64,000 nucleotides of DNA from Mytilus trossulus (Eukaryota; Mollusca; Bivalvia; Mytilida; Mytilidae), in NCBI RefSeq assembly GCF_036588685.1, contig NC_086383.1, positions 61,579,448 through 61,643,447 on the forward strand, written 5' to 3'. The notes beneath the pieces are model-generated. The model had not been told where the DNA came from and ran no database searches. It saw only the letters and a list, made by a program, of their open reading frames with translations. Of this stretch, positions 23,801-38,800 are shown piece after piece. The translations under genes and the position numbers were made by a program. The first letter of the stretch is position 1. Each line of letters opens with the position of its first letter.

Positions 23801-26800
23801 ATGGATGGATACCTCCATTCTTTCATCATATATACATGTATATAATACTAGAACACACCCGTGATATCGCGGGTCTCTAAATGAATTAAAGTATATAACT
23901 ATGCGCAAGCCTTAATTGTCATCTGATAAAGTCATGCCGATTATAAGATACACAGTTTTCTCTGCTTTCAAATCTTTCTGTTTGACCCCGTCGGACTGGA
24001 ACCGTTATCAATTATTGGTAATATTAATTATTTGGAAAAGAAAACAACAGGTCCTGGAATGGAGTATTTTTTAATCAACAGCATTGTAATATATTAGTTA
24101 TGAATAAAGTTGAATTCTTTGATGATTCGCTGTTTTATGTCATGCATGCCCACAAACAAATTGAAAACTGTACCTATACGCCTTATTTTTAGTCCAGATT
24201 TGTTATCTTAGAAAGTCTTACTGATTAAAATACTACAATAGGTAACAATTTGACAATTTAGTAGTGTCAACCCTGTGATTATGACCCGTGTATATAGCAT
24301 ATTAATCCTGAATACACTGTTTGGTGGTGCGCCTGTCAGATGCGGAATGTACAGATAAGGTAATAGGTAACAGGTAAATATACTATTGGTATCGGTATCG
24401 GACTTGACCCGGAACTTCTTAATTATTGGCAATATTAATTACGTGGAAAACAAAAGGGCCTGGAGTGGTGTAATTTTTAAACGACACCTTCGTACTATAT
24501 TAGTTAAATCTTAAGTTGAATTCTTTGATTCATCGTTTTTACCTGATGACGGCTGACAAATTGGACCTCGTAATTTTAGTATTATAGATATATCATTGTA
24601 TATGACTTAATAAGTTTGATACATTTAGTTTAGATTTAAAAGTTATTTAAGGCTTAATAATAATTATTTGTTTATTTTTTCAGATCTTTACCAGATCACC
24701 ATGGCGTATGCCTACTGGAAGAGTGGAAAGATGAACGATGTGGCTGTGTTTGATTTGTACTTTAGACGTAATCCATTTAAAGGAGAGTTCACTGTGTTTG
24801 CTGGTTTGGAGGAGTGTGTCAAATTCATTCAGAATTTCAAGTTTACAGAAAGTGGTGAGATTTTTTATTGTTGATAGGAATTTAAGGGGGCTCGCGGGTC
24901 TAAATCAAATTTTTTATTTAATATAGGATTTCTCTATATTTTTCTATAAATTAACTTTATCTTATACCTAATGGAAAAATGAAATAAAAAAATGGGGTCA
25001 CCGTGCATTTATGCTCACAATCTGCTTTCGGAAAAAGCATACATTTTTGTAAATGTCCTTTTTTTCTGTTGAACTAATAGGAGAAATATTGGTAATATCA
25101 AAACAAAAAAAGAACTAAATTACAGAAATTGGTTAAATTTTCACAATTATTCAGTTTATGAACAGCCTATTTGAAAACAACAATAAAAAATATAGGTCAC
25201 CGATGAGTTGAAAAAGACATTTCATTTTTAGAGCCAAAAAATTGCATTTTTGCACCAAAGGGAGATAATTTGGTGCCTTTTCAATGATATCTAAATGTTA
25301 AAAGTCACCTGGGGCCAACATGTATTGATTTTTTTGAAAAATTCTTGTACCATAAGATAAAGTAACAACTACTAAAGGCAATTAATAAAATTTGTGAAGA
25401 AAAATGAATGTTTGATTTTTTTCTTAAAATCATATACCCGCGAGCCTCCTTAAGGTGGTACCTAACACTACAGGGAGATAACTCTGTAAAGTCAGCAGAA
25501 CGTTTTAATGACGTTGTGTTTTTAAGGGAATATTAAGCTTCTCAGTGATCAAAATAAGTTTTTGTCAAACTACTATATAACCAGTGTAATTTTTCTGATT
25601 AAACGGTTGGTTCAAATTTTTTGAAATTTTTATATTTTTGTCAAAAGGTCAAAGTAAATTCTTCGTCAAAATTTTAAGAAAATTAAACGAGCAAAATTAA
25701 TTTTAGTTCAAGTGTTAGGTACCACCTTAAATTTTCAAAGCAAATGTCATGATGAATGTATTATTAACATATGTCTGCTAATAAAGTTTTATAAGTATTC
25801 ATACTAAACTCACAGCCACCTGAACCACAGTGGCCTTTGCTAAATGCTTGTAACTGCATGCTTCAGCCTTGTACATTCAGTGCAATATAAAATGTGTATA
25901 ATTTGATTCCAATTTAAATGTTTGGAAGTCTTGATGTGCCTCTGTATTAATCATATCCTCATCTTAGGGTCGCTGGTGGATAGCTGTCTCTTTCAAAATT
26001 ATACCACATTTTTGTTTCTAAGTTTTATGTATGAATTAGCTTTACTGTTTGTTTCTTCTTTCAGATATAAAGTACCTGAAATCAGTGTTGCCAACTTCAG
26101 TAGAAGAAGAATTTTTTGAATATCTGAAAGAATTAAACACGAAAACTGTAACATTATTTGCAATTGAGGAGGGGACAGTTGTGTTTCCTAAAATTCCACT
26201 ATTGACAGTAAAAGGACCATTACCTGTTGTACAGCTGATGGAGACACCATTGTTAAATCTAGTTAATTATGCCAGGTCAGTCAGTCTTTAAATTATTTTC
26301 AGGTATTTAAAAAAAAGGGGGAGGTCTGATAGGACACATAACTTCGAAATTCTGATATCAGAAAATGAATGACAAATAGTACACATTATTTTTAAATCAA
26401 TTAGGCTAAGATGTCTGAGAAAAAAATGTGAAAAGGTTCTTGGAAGGCAATTTACATGTCATTATTCAAATGAAGGAAAATATCACAGAACTGTATATAA
26501 AATATACAAATTTCATATATATATATCTATTAAAGAGACAAATTAAGGTGGCACTCAACACCTTCACTAAAATTAATTTGGCTAGTTTAATTCTCATAAA
26601 AATTTTGAAAAAGTATTAACTTTGACCCTTTGACAAAAATATAAAAATTTCAAAAGATATCAACCAATCCAATTTATCAGAAAAATTACACTGGTTATAT
26701 ATATATAAGTTTGACAAACACTAACTTTGATCATTGATAAGCTTAATATTCCCTTAAAAACACATCGTAATTTAAATGTTTAGCTGATTTTACAGAGTTA

Positions 26801-29800
26801 TCTCCCTATAGTGTTAGGTACCACCTTAAGGTAACAAACTAAAACTGAGGGAATAATGTTAAGATCTCCTGCTAAGCATAATTATTACATTGGTTACAAT
26901 AAATTACATTGGTTTCCCAGTTAAATAAAAACCGTTTATTTCACTCTCTGACGTCATACAACAAAAGGCGTTGTCAAGACGTCTATAACGTCAGGTTAAA
27001 ACAAATTGTGAATGCGTAGGAAAAACATATAGATCCTTACATTTTCTTCATTAATTTCATAAAAAAACCATTATCCAATGTAATAAAAGTATAACTAATC
27101 GCCGTATTTGAATATAAAAAATAAGACAACTTGTGACCAAACGCCGCTATGGTTTAAACTCGTGCTGCGTTTAATCCATGCGTCGTTCGGTCACGCATTG
27201 TCTTATTTTTTATATTCAAATACAGCAATTAGTTATACTATAAATCTCTCACCAAGCAAATCTAAATCAAAGAAAGTCAGTGAATGACTGAGCCATGGGT
27301 AACGTAAAAACGAATAACAATCCACACAGAAAACCAAGTATTGAAGGAACCCAGCTCTACCAAAATTCAGTGATGAAGTTATTGTTGGAGCTAAGGCCAA
27401 GAATTTTTAAACGCCAAAATAAAAATAGTAAAAGTTGTGTGTCTTATCTTTGAACAATATATAGCGATTTGTAAACCATTTATGAATGTAAATACATGAA
27501 TTGTTATCGTAATACATAATAACCATGACCTGATGACCATATATATAAAATTATGAATTGAATTGTACATGGTTTATATCCATATCTTAAATGATTGATT
27601 GTTTAATTACAGTTTAGTGGCAACAAATGGCATGAGGTTTCGTATTGCTGCTGGGTCAGAAAGTATATTATTAGAGTTTGGATTACGGAGGGCCCAGGGA
27701 CCTGATGGTGCCTTATCTGCCTCTAGATATTGTTATTTAGGAGGTACTGTATATTTGATTAAGCATGATAATGGAAGACCAATGATGTATTAAATTTAAG
27801 ACTTTATTTACCATCAATATAGCTAGATATCATTGTTTAGGAAAATTGGATATTCATGTGCATAAATCAAAAACAATGTGACATTGTGATGGCAAAAAAA
27901 CAGTATACAAAACACAACATAGAATTTTTAACTAAAGACTGATCAACACAAACTAAAACGCATTAGGTGCTCATGAAGGAAAAGCAGATCATGCTCCACA
28001 ATGTGGCACCCATTGTGTTGCGCCTGTTTATTTTTAGGAGTTAAGTCTTATTCGAGAAAAATGACAACTGGATTGTGGTTAGGACAAATGGACCATATGT
28101 GTTGTCTTATTGGAAACAGAAATATTTTATTCTTTTATGCAACTCATGATTGCATCTGTTTAACTTTTGAAAGTGATGATTTTAATTTCACAATGTTAAA
28201 ACCTTGGTCTAATATCGTACTTGTAGCTCTGTTATGAGATGATGAAGCAGATTCTATAATTAATATTTATCTGTAAACAAAGAATAGCAACAACACAATG
28301 ATGTATCAATATTTATTGATAACTTAACCTTCCCTTTACACTTCTTTATTGAAAGAAATTAAATTTTATGTCTTTTCTATAAAAATCTAGTTCCGTGTTC
28401 GCCAGAAACACAAAGATAAAGGTAAAAATCATTAAAAAGTACAGGAGGGTTGGGATGGGGTTAAATGATTAAAGAATAATGCCCTTAAAAGGTGAAGATT
28501 AGAGAATAATCGTCCAAAAAAATGAAGAATAGAGAAATGTGTGGTCTAATTTTTTGAAGATTAGATATGTTTTTGAAGATTAAAGAAAAAAGGGGTAGAA
28601 ATTAAATGTTTACAAAATAACAGACCCCCTCATCCTGACCCTCGTACCGATCTAACCACATCTATTAAGTTTGATCACTCGGGAGAGATAATTAACTGAT
28701 TGTTAATTAGAATACTTTAACTAAAAGATCTAATTAATTATTGATTGGTGTATTGATTGAGGGAATATTAACAATGGTGAGAAGTATCCTGATGAACAAA
28801 TTTGTTTTTGAATTAAAACTATTTCTATTGAATGTTACAAGTTATGATGTAATCGATTTGAAAAATTAATAAGGGGGTCTCATTGGGGGGTTCTTATCCA
28901 GGATCACGCTTACTTTTTTGTCAAATTCCTGTATCCCACTTACACTATGTACGTAAGCAATTATCAGTGTCATGTTAGACTTTATTTCCTGTTTACATGG
29001 CACACTAATATGACTTTCATGTCTCAGGCTTACAAAAAATCGGCAATCCTGTGTCACCCCAATGAGACCCACTTGTGAAGTAATTGTCATTTACAAAAGA
29101 AAATTTGTTTTGCTAAATTCTAAAAGTTTTGACCTAGTCATATTTCAAGGACAATTCACTCAATAATCCTTAATACTTAGAAATTCACCAATCAAAAACT
29201 GGATTTGAGTTTCAACACAAATTTCATTCTTGGAGTACTGCATACAACAATGTACAGAGTAAAGATTTTTTAACAAGATCCCTTGTCTTATTTCTATATG
29301 TTGTGTTCCCAAGATATAATGGTTCGTCAAAGAGATATTTTATTGTTTTCCCAATTGTTTAGGGCCTCTAGTTCTGACAAATACACTGACACTGTGACCT
29401 TGACAGCTACATTATACATAGCTTCACATTAAGAAGGTAGAAGACCTTGATAATTTTTATCTGGTATACAGATGGTGTATGGTCTTAGGTGTTTGTCTGG
29501 CATATTAAAATATCATTTACTTTAGGTATAAATTGGACACTTATATTTGGTATATGAATACATTTCAATTTAGTGTTTATGTGTTGCAATAAGTAGTATT
29601 TGTCTCTGATCAATGAGCAGGAATATAATTGTATGTGAGTTTTCAAGTTTTGCACACAACCAGAAAAATCTCTTTTATGTAAAACTTTTAGTTCATTTCA
29701 TGTATTTTTCTAACTTGCAGGTTTTGATGGAACCAGTAATGTATTGGCAGGTAAACTTTACGGCATTCCAGTAAGAGGTACACATGCTCATGCCTTCATC

Positions 29801-32800
29801 ACCTCATTTTCAGGCTTATCAGAGTTACATAATCGGGTAAATTAAATATTTCTTGTTTCCTAGACAATTTGTCATTTGGTATAAGTACTTGTTCATTGTG
29901 TTGGCTGTATATGGCATGGTTACACATAATTATAGTTGCCTATTTTGTTAAGCTTGAGTTGCCTTATTATTCATTATTCTTTATCTGCTTCCACTGTGGA
30001 TTTTAGTGGGTACCAATTTTTGTGGATTACAGAAAACTTGCATGTTCCTGGATATTTAATTTCGTGGTTTGGCCAAAGTCTGCATACAAACCTTTAGAAA
30101 TTTGTTATTTGTTGAACATTCAATCTTGTGGTTCCCGCGTACCCAAGAAAGCCACGAAAATTGGTATCCGACAAATACTTATGAATCTACAGTATTCTTA
30201 TACACACTAAATACAAATGGTATTCATCTAATCTTTCCACTCATATAAATCAGTTGAAATTCAATTTCTTCATCTTTTAGCAAGTGTTAGAGTCTTAGAG
30301 AAACAGTTTTACCTCAAGGAGTCAAGCTTTTCTTATTTTGTGTTCAAAAGTCATAAAACATGCATTGAAATTTAACTTTATTGAAAATGCATAGAATGCT
30401 TGTGCTGATCTTTATAATTATTGTCTGAGGTCGACAACATCAGGACTTCTTCATGTACCACGACCTAATTCTGATTTTTTTAAAAGAACATTTAAATATT
30501 CTGGTCTTATTACCTGGAATAGTTTACCAAATAATATTAAAGAAATAGACAATTTAGATACATTTAAGACCAACTGTTCAAACTATTTTCTAACTGAACA
30601 GAATAAAGATGCATGAAACTAATGCATATTTTTTCTTCTATTGAATTCATATATGTGCTTATTCAATATTTAAGCTGCTATATTTAACTGTATTATGTAT
30701 TTTATTTTGTATGTATTTTTGTCCGTTTTCTATTTGTACATGTTGTATTAATAGTTTTTGAAGGCCTCATGGAAGATTAACATGTAATTGTTAAATGTGT
30801 TACCTTCTTTAAATAAAGAATTTTATTATTATTATTATTATTATAAAAAATGCATGGTGTTTTGGCTTATTTAGTGTTTGTCACATCACAATTCTATTGT
30901 TTACCATGATAATAATCTGGTATCTTATTATTGCAGCAACTGGTTAGGAAAGGTACAGATGAGATGGTTGATTTTATTCCACTTTGTCAAAAATGGCTGA
31001 AACAATTAGCACCTGTACTAGGTTAGTTATGAAGTCAATAGTCCATTTGCCAATTACCAATTTGATTCTGTTATTACACACTTTTTACACAAATTACTTC
31101 CCTTTGTCAATCTTAGACTGGTTCTATACCAGACAATATTGGCTTTTGCCACTGCAAAGTATGATGAATTGAAAATGATGTATTGGCGGTTTAACTAATG
31201 TTTCATGAAAAATAATTTCTGATGTAAGTTTTTAGCTAAACAACAAATCTTTTGAAAATCTTATTACTTTCTTCAATCAATATGCAAGGCAATTTAATAG
31301 AAAAAAAATAAGTGCCTTAAAATTTTTCACAAAAACGGAAAAATATTAATTTTATTGTACCTGTACTTTTCAGTTACGCACATATATAATGATTGGTAGC
31401 CATAGCAACAAAACATAACAAAAACAAAAATTAAAAAAAAAGAGTGATTTAATGGTTTATAAATTATTCCTGGAAATTTTTACGCAGTTTGCTGTTATAC
31501 CCTGGCATGTTTTTTTTGGTGGTTACATAGAACTGGTCTTAATGTAGTTAAAATTCAGCACCCCAAGATTTCATGTTTTTAAGCTTGTGATTTCAGGATC
31601 AAGACCCCTCTTACCTCCCCTCTCTAAAAGCTCAGGATTTGTTTTGAGCTACTCGCTAAAAATTTAATGTGGGTGATTGTGATTGAAAATTGTACTGGGA
31701 AAATAAATCATGACGAAGATATGAAACTAGGATGTTCTCACAGATTAATACACCAACAGTGAAAGAATATCACAGCAATATGTAACTTATTAAAGTGGGT
31801 AGAGCTAAAGGTAAAAAGTCAGTTGTTTTACTTTATTTGACAGTGCTTTTCTAACCTTTTAAAAGTCATGGATTTTATAAACCTTTTAATTGCAGGATTT
31901 TTAGATGACCAAGTATCAAAAAGTGAGCTGGCAGCCTTTATAGCCTATGCTACTGCATTTCCTGATGGTTTCTTAGCACTTATAGATACATATGATGTTG
32001 TAAGGTGAGATATTTAGAGTTGACAAAATACAGTTAGGAATAATTTTTTGTTTTTTTATAAAGTTTCTATTAATATTGAATGTGAATATCTGTGTCATTT
32101 TGGTCTCTTGTGGAGAGTTATCTCCTTGGCAATCATACCAAATCTTCTTTTTTATAACTATCATCATGATCATGGTAGTAAATCATTACCTAAACCAAGC
32201 TTTCAAATTCTGTTTGCATTTCGTCTCCTCAAAATTTATAATTTGCAATCAATAATTTTTTGAAAAGAACTTTACTGTAAATTCAGAAATTATTGCGATG
32301 TTTGTATTATAGCGAAAAATGTGACAGAGTTATAATCGCAATACTTTAAACTCAAATTTTGAAATATTTTATATTAATCAAACAGGATTTTTTTATATAG
32401 CAAAAATTAAAATCGCAATAATAAATGCATGCAATAATTTCTGAATTTACATATTCTGAAGTCGAGTGATCAGTAATATTATAATTTGAATTTGTGCACA
32501 AATACTTCCAAAATGGTTACTCTCATATTGTGTCAATAATTTTTTTTTATTGTAAACATTACTGATTTTATAATTACAGAACTGGTTTACCAAGTTTTTG
32601 TACAGTTGCTATGGCTCTACATGAGTGTGGGTACCAGCCTCGAGGTATACGACTAGACAGTGGTGATTTAGCTTACCTTTCAAACCTGGTCAGACAGTCT
32701 TTTGAAAAAGTGGCCAGAAGGTAAAAAAAAAATGATTGAGTTGTCTCCCTTGAATACCATAATTTTGTTAGCTTCAATAGACTAAATATTTATTTAAGAA

Positions 32801-35800
32801 TTGAATGCTTCTTTTTGTAACTTCATTACAGTGTAAAGGCGTTGACCAAAGTTCATTTTGTATGAATCGCTTTAACAACCCTATGAAGTTACAAAAAGAA
32901 GCATTCAATATATATACTTATAATTACATTTTTTAGCTGGGAACAGGAAAACTGGATTTTTATCAAGTTTTTATTAAATTTACATGTGAACTTTTTGTGA
33001 GACCTCGTGTCATCAAGAATTTTATTGTGTAATGAAGTTGATTAAGGAATAACACAAGATTGCAGTTAGCCAATCAGAATAATGTATTATTGTTATATGT
33101 TTTAAATGAAAAATCAAGAAATCACTGAGTTTTATTGTCTTCAATCAAACACTAATTTAAAGGACATAATTTTTTAAACACAACAATTTAGTTTCTACAT
33201 AGGAAATAAAACAACATCAGCTATGGAAGAATGCACATAACATTTATACAAGAAAGTTAATCCTATTTTACACATAGAAAAGTTGCCATACTAATGAATG
33301 AAAACAATACATTTTCTCAATACATTGTTTATGATAGCAGTAAAAATGCCACATAGAAAGACCCATCTCCTGATAATGATAAAGAATTATTAAATGATTC
33401 AAGAAATATTTTCCTGCTTTAAAAATGTTTTATTGATATACAGTATAAAGGACTTACTATATATTTTTCAGTTTTAATGTGCCTTGGTTTTCATCATTGA
33501 CCATTGTAGCCAGTAATGATATAAATGAAGATACAATACATTCCTTAAATCAACAGGTATATATATATTCAGTGCATACATTTATTTTCATTGAAGCTGA
33601 TTTTTTTATGATTGAGAGAAAGTTGCCTTTTGGAGGATATTTGATTTCCTGATTTTGCAAATGTCAGCAGTCTAGCGTTTAGAAAATGTGCTTGTGAACA
33701 TTTAGAATTGTACTTAGTCTGTTACCATGACTTCTATGATAGTTGATTTGGTATCCCATGTTTTTAAGAGGGTGTCCATGGAAAATCCAGGCAGTGGAAG
33801 GCACATGACATATTTTGTTTTCAAAATTTTTTCATCTATTTCATATCACAAATTCATTCTTTCTCAAAGTTAAAATTTGTTTTTTGATTTACTCCAACAA
33901 ATTAAGAGAAAAAAAATTACATAGAAAGCACTGGAAATTCATTAAAAGGGGAGATAACTTTTCATTTTTTACAAAATTTTGTTGCATTGTTAGTTAACTT
34001 TAAAATCATTTTCTGAGCCATCCACTTTTGATTCAATAATATCTTTGACATATATAATCCTTTGTATGATATAAACATTGTATTAAAACCAAAAATTCAG
34101 TGGGAAAAAAATTATGTTGTGCCACCCATATCATATGATTTGCCTGATATTTACTTGGACAGCCTCTTTAAAATTATTAATTCATCATTTGTTAAAAAAT
34201 TACTGAAAAAAGGTAGTATGTCTAAAGATAACTAGTCAGTTACAAGACTATATAACCCCATATTCCAGTTTGTCAGAATTTCTTAACCTTACTCTTTCTA
34301 ATTAAATGCAGAAATTATTGAGGTTTTTATAATGTAGATAATGGGACTTAGTGAGTACAATAATAAGAACTTGGATTCCGATATCTGTATGCAGAGTTTC
34401 CATGAGTCGTAATATTTAAACTCACATTTTTGCCAATTCTTGAAAAATTGCTATGATAAATGTAGCAATAATTTCTAAATTTTTATTTGAATTATCTCCC
34501 TTTATAATAAGTTTTTTGAAAATAGTAAAATCATTGCAGTTTAACAGTTCTGCACTCAGTAGTAGGCTTGTTATAATAAAATTTCTCAAATGATATTTAT
34601 GAGGATAGAATAAATTATTTTCTTAAACAAGTTGATAGAAAAGAATGCATTATAAGGGGTATTTAGCTGCTTTCTGCTCTTTGATTGGGTTGTGGTCACT
34701 TTGACACATTCCCCATTTCCATTCTCAATTTACTTTTATTATATTCCCTCAAAATGCTTTTGCTATAAAAGGGTATATTGCCTGTCCAATTCTTCAAGGT
34801 TAATGATGATAAAGCTAAATTTGGGTACTTTTAATTTGAGAAAAAAAAAGACATACATCATGTACATCTATATAGGAAGATGTGGTATGAGTGCCAATGA
34901 GACAACTCTCCATCCAATAACAATTTAAAAAGTAAACCATTATAGGTTAAAGTTCGGCCTTCAACACGGAGCCTTGGCTCACACCAAACAACAAGTTATT
35001 AAGGGCCCCAAAATCACTAGTGTAAAACCATTAAAACATCTGCATATTTAACTTGACCAATGAAATAGTTTGTTTCATATGTGTGATTTTTTCTTCAGGG
35101 ACACAGTATAAACAGCTTTGGGATTGGTACACATCTGGTCACATGTCAGAAACAACCAGCACTAGGAGGTGTATATAAAGTATGTAGAGTCAAGGTTATC
35201 AGAAAACATGTCTATATAACTAAACCATTTAAAAAGCATGAACATGCAAACAAAAATATTTTTATTCTGAGCGCAATATAGAAATCTTTATTCTGAGCTC
35301 AATATAGAAATCTTTATTCTGAGCTCTATATAGAAATCTTTATTCTAAGCCCAATATAGAATCTTTATTCTGAGCTCAATATAAAAATCTTTATTCTGAG
35401 CTCAATATAGAAATAAGGCGAGGTTGTACGATAGCCAATGTGACAACTATCCACCAAAGTTCAAATAAAGTGGATGTAAGCAATTAAAGCGACAGTTTGG
35501 CCTTCAATAATGAGAAACACTAGATCATATAGTCAGCTATGAAAGTCCCTAACATGATAAATATAAAATAATTCAATTGAGAAAACTATAAAAAAAAAAC
35601 ATTTTATGAAAAAAAAATATGTAAAAGATTTGATCCAACGACAATCTGTAAACTACAGGATCCTGACTTTGGGATAGGCACATAAAAAAATTGGCAGGAT
35701 TAAACTTGTTTGTGAGCCCTCACCATTTTATTCTTGAGATTGGTTTATTCCTACAGTTAGTTGAAGTTAACAGTAAATTTTATTCTTGAGATTGGTTTAT

Positions 35801-38800
35801 TTATACAGTTAGTTGAAGTTAACGGTAAACCACGAATAAAACTGAGTGAAGATGTAGAAAAGGTTACTATACCAGGCAGGAAGATAGCTTACAGACTGTT
35901 TGGGCACGATGGTGAGTATGAAAAGTTTATTTCAAAGTTTATTTAGAATTGGAGCCTCAAATATGATAATGAACACAGGTTCCAGAAGACAACATTAAAC
36001 AAAATGGACCAAGGCAAAACATTTCAGTGAAAAGAAGTAGGTTCAGTAAGACCCCTTTTTGGCCCCAAAATAAAGCAGTTTTACAAAATTGTGAAAATGT
36101 AATCTTTTATCTATTTATTTGAAAGTAGGATGTTTTTGCTACACAAATATTAGCTGCTTTTGACAATACAATGCACATATATCAGGTACTACTATCATTA
36201 ATTCATGCTATATCACTGAAATCTTCATAATTTAAGCATTTTAGTTACATTTTAAACGGTTTCTGTCTAAATTGAAAGTGGCCACATTCGTGTTCATTCA
36301 TTAAAATGAAATCTAAGTTGTATTTGATGATAATACATAACATATATAAAGGTTGAGGATGAAAGCTGATGCGGCCACTTTCAATTTTGATAAAAACTTT
36401 CTGAAAAATTACCTTTTTTTGCATATTTGATAGATTTTTCATATTTAAGCTTAAATTGGCGTGTTTTTAATGGCTTAATCAGTTAAAATATTTCACACTT
36501 ACGAATTGAATCAATTGAAATAGACATTAAAGGGTTTAAAAAGTGTCCAAAATAGTTCATTAGATGAACCTGAAATTTGAGGCCAAAATCGGCCCTTACC
36601 GGACATTTAAAAAAAACTCTACAGAATATAACTTTATAACTTGAAATCCATTTCTTCTTTCAGGAAATGCCTTGGTTGACTTGATGTTAAAACCAGATGA
36701 TGAACCACCTAAAAGTAATGAGAGAGTTCTTTGTAGACATCCTTTCATAGTAAGTCTTGATATCATTTACAGCTGATTGCATTGAGTGGGTAGGTTAAGG
36801 TAGATGGGTAGGTGATATTATTAATTATTTTTTTTAGAATTCTTAAAGTTAAAAAAATTATACAGATGTTATAGCACCAAATAATATTCAGTTTCTTACC
36901 CAAAAAAAAGAGTTCAAAAAATATTCCTTTGAATTTAATTGTTGTTGGAAATTAACACTGCATTTCATTGCAGAAACAAATTGGGAGCCTTAGAAATATA
37001 CAAATATGTTTGGTGTCTCAAAGCACTATTTCTTTTATTTGGTGATTCTATTAAAATTTTGGAAACTTGATTTGACATGCTTAAGTAATCTTGTAATCAT
37101 GAAAAAAAGGGGGAACAATTGTTTGAGTAAATAATGGTGATTTTAATTGGTTCCAGGGCATTGGTCCGAAAGGTTGTTGGTCCGAAGGGTCAATGGTCCG
37201 AAAGGTCATTGGCCGGAAGGGTTATTGGTCCAAAAGGCTGTCTATTTACTATAAAGATTTGACAAATTCGTAGGGGAGTAGGGTATGCCAAGTACAAAAT
37301 ATTTGGTTTCCTCCGGTAATTTCGGCCCTAATTCGGGATTGTACAGCCTCATTTTGGGTGCACCCTCATTTCTGCACAACTCAGCTGATTCCATAGCTAC
37401 ATTATTGAGGGTCGGATAGAGGGGGAGAACCCAAGAGTCCAGAGGCAGGAACCGGAAGTCAGGGGCGGTAAACCAGGAGTTGGTGACGGGAACGGGAGCC
37501 GTAAAGGGGTGCGGGCACAATGGACGCGGGAATAAAGGGATGTGGGGAGACGGGAACCGGAAGGCAGAAGGGCTGGGGAACAAGAACAAGACAGAGATTG
37601 GGATGACTGGACAGGAATATCTAATCCCTGCTCTCTGCTACCTCATTCCATGTACCTCCACTTCCCCTGATCTCCCCTTTTACGTTTTACCCCTGTTTTT
37701 GTCGCCTTTGCCCCAGCTTCCTGCTCCTTTGACCACTGCTTCCCGCCCCTCTTACCCCGTCCCCACTGTCCACCCTCTTATCTCTGTTGATTAACAAGTA
37801 GGTAGTTATTCCAACTTCTCATCCCATTCACCCCAGTTACTGTCCCTCACTCCCGGGTTCCCGTCCCATATCTCCCGTGTTCAGGCCCTGTCCATCCCCT
37901 CCTTACTAGGGAGATGATTATTAACGGAGTATTACCTACTAGTACCCTTAGGACCAACGACCCTTCGGACTATTGACCCTTCAGACCATTGACCCTTAGG
38001 CATGTTAGGACTATTTACCCTTTGGACTATTGACCTTTCAGACCAACAAACTGATCCCCTTATGCAATGAGTGTTACCTGAAACTTTTACTATAGAAAAT
38101 GTTTTACTGAAACAAAGGTACTGATTCTTTACAATTTTTTGAAAAGTCCAAATTTTACAAAGACTAAGGAAAACAGTGACGGTATCACTCACACAGAAAT
38201 TTGTATATTGATTCAACATTTAATATTTTTTTTATTTGTAGGAGTCCAAAAGAGCTTATGTATGTCCAGCTAAAATAGAGAGACTACATAAAGTGTTTAT
38301 AGAAAATGGAGAGGTATTACAACTTATATACTTTGTATGACCACAGAAAAATGACAAAATAAAATAAAAAGATGTGTGGTATTACTGCAAATGAAACTAA
38401 TGTCCCCCAGAGTGCAAAAAATCGGATGTAAACAATGAATAAAACCGATACTATACTGTTTTAGTAAGTTTAAATAGGACCTGCATAACAAATGTTAAAG
38501 TGTTGAATGCTACATATGAAGAAAAAAATGCAGACAGTGACAAGTTTTATGAACCACCAAATGAATAAGCAAAGGTTTTAAAGCAGGTACATACTCAATT
38601 GAGAAGGAGACTTGTTGAGATTCATTTTATTATAAAGAAGTTGTAGCATTGATTAATATAATAAAATTAACGGTACCAATTTTCTTGCACCAGATTCGCA
38701 TTTCTAAATATAAAGTATTATTAATACAAACAGATGGATAGCTATACCACAATTGTTTTATATAAACAGACTGCACCTACTGAGTTTTAATTTGTTCCTG

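Noticed and set aside
24208-24432. 74-codon open frame as a host gene
   Set aside because: Part of a non-autonomous Helitron-like element and duplicated with it at 44478-44702.
34873-35020. tRNA-derived SINE promoter (A and B boxes) in family A
   Set aside because: Only weak resemblance to pol III box sequences; no tRNA-like fold could be supported by eye.
37242-37794. Proline- and glycine-rich open frames
   Set aside because: Low-complexity frames from the GC-rich intronic element in NAPRT intron 12.
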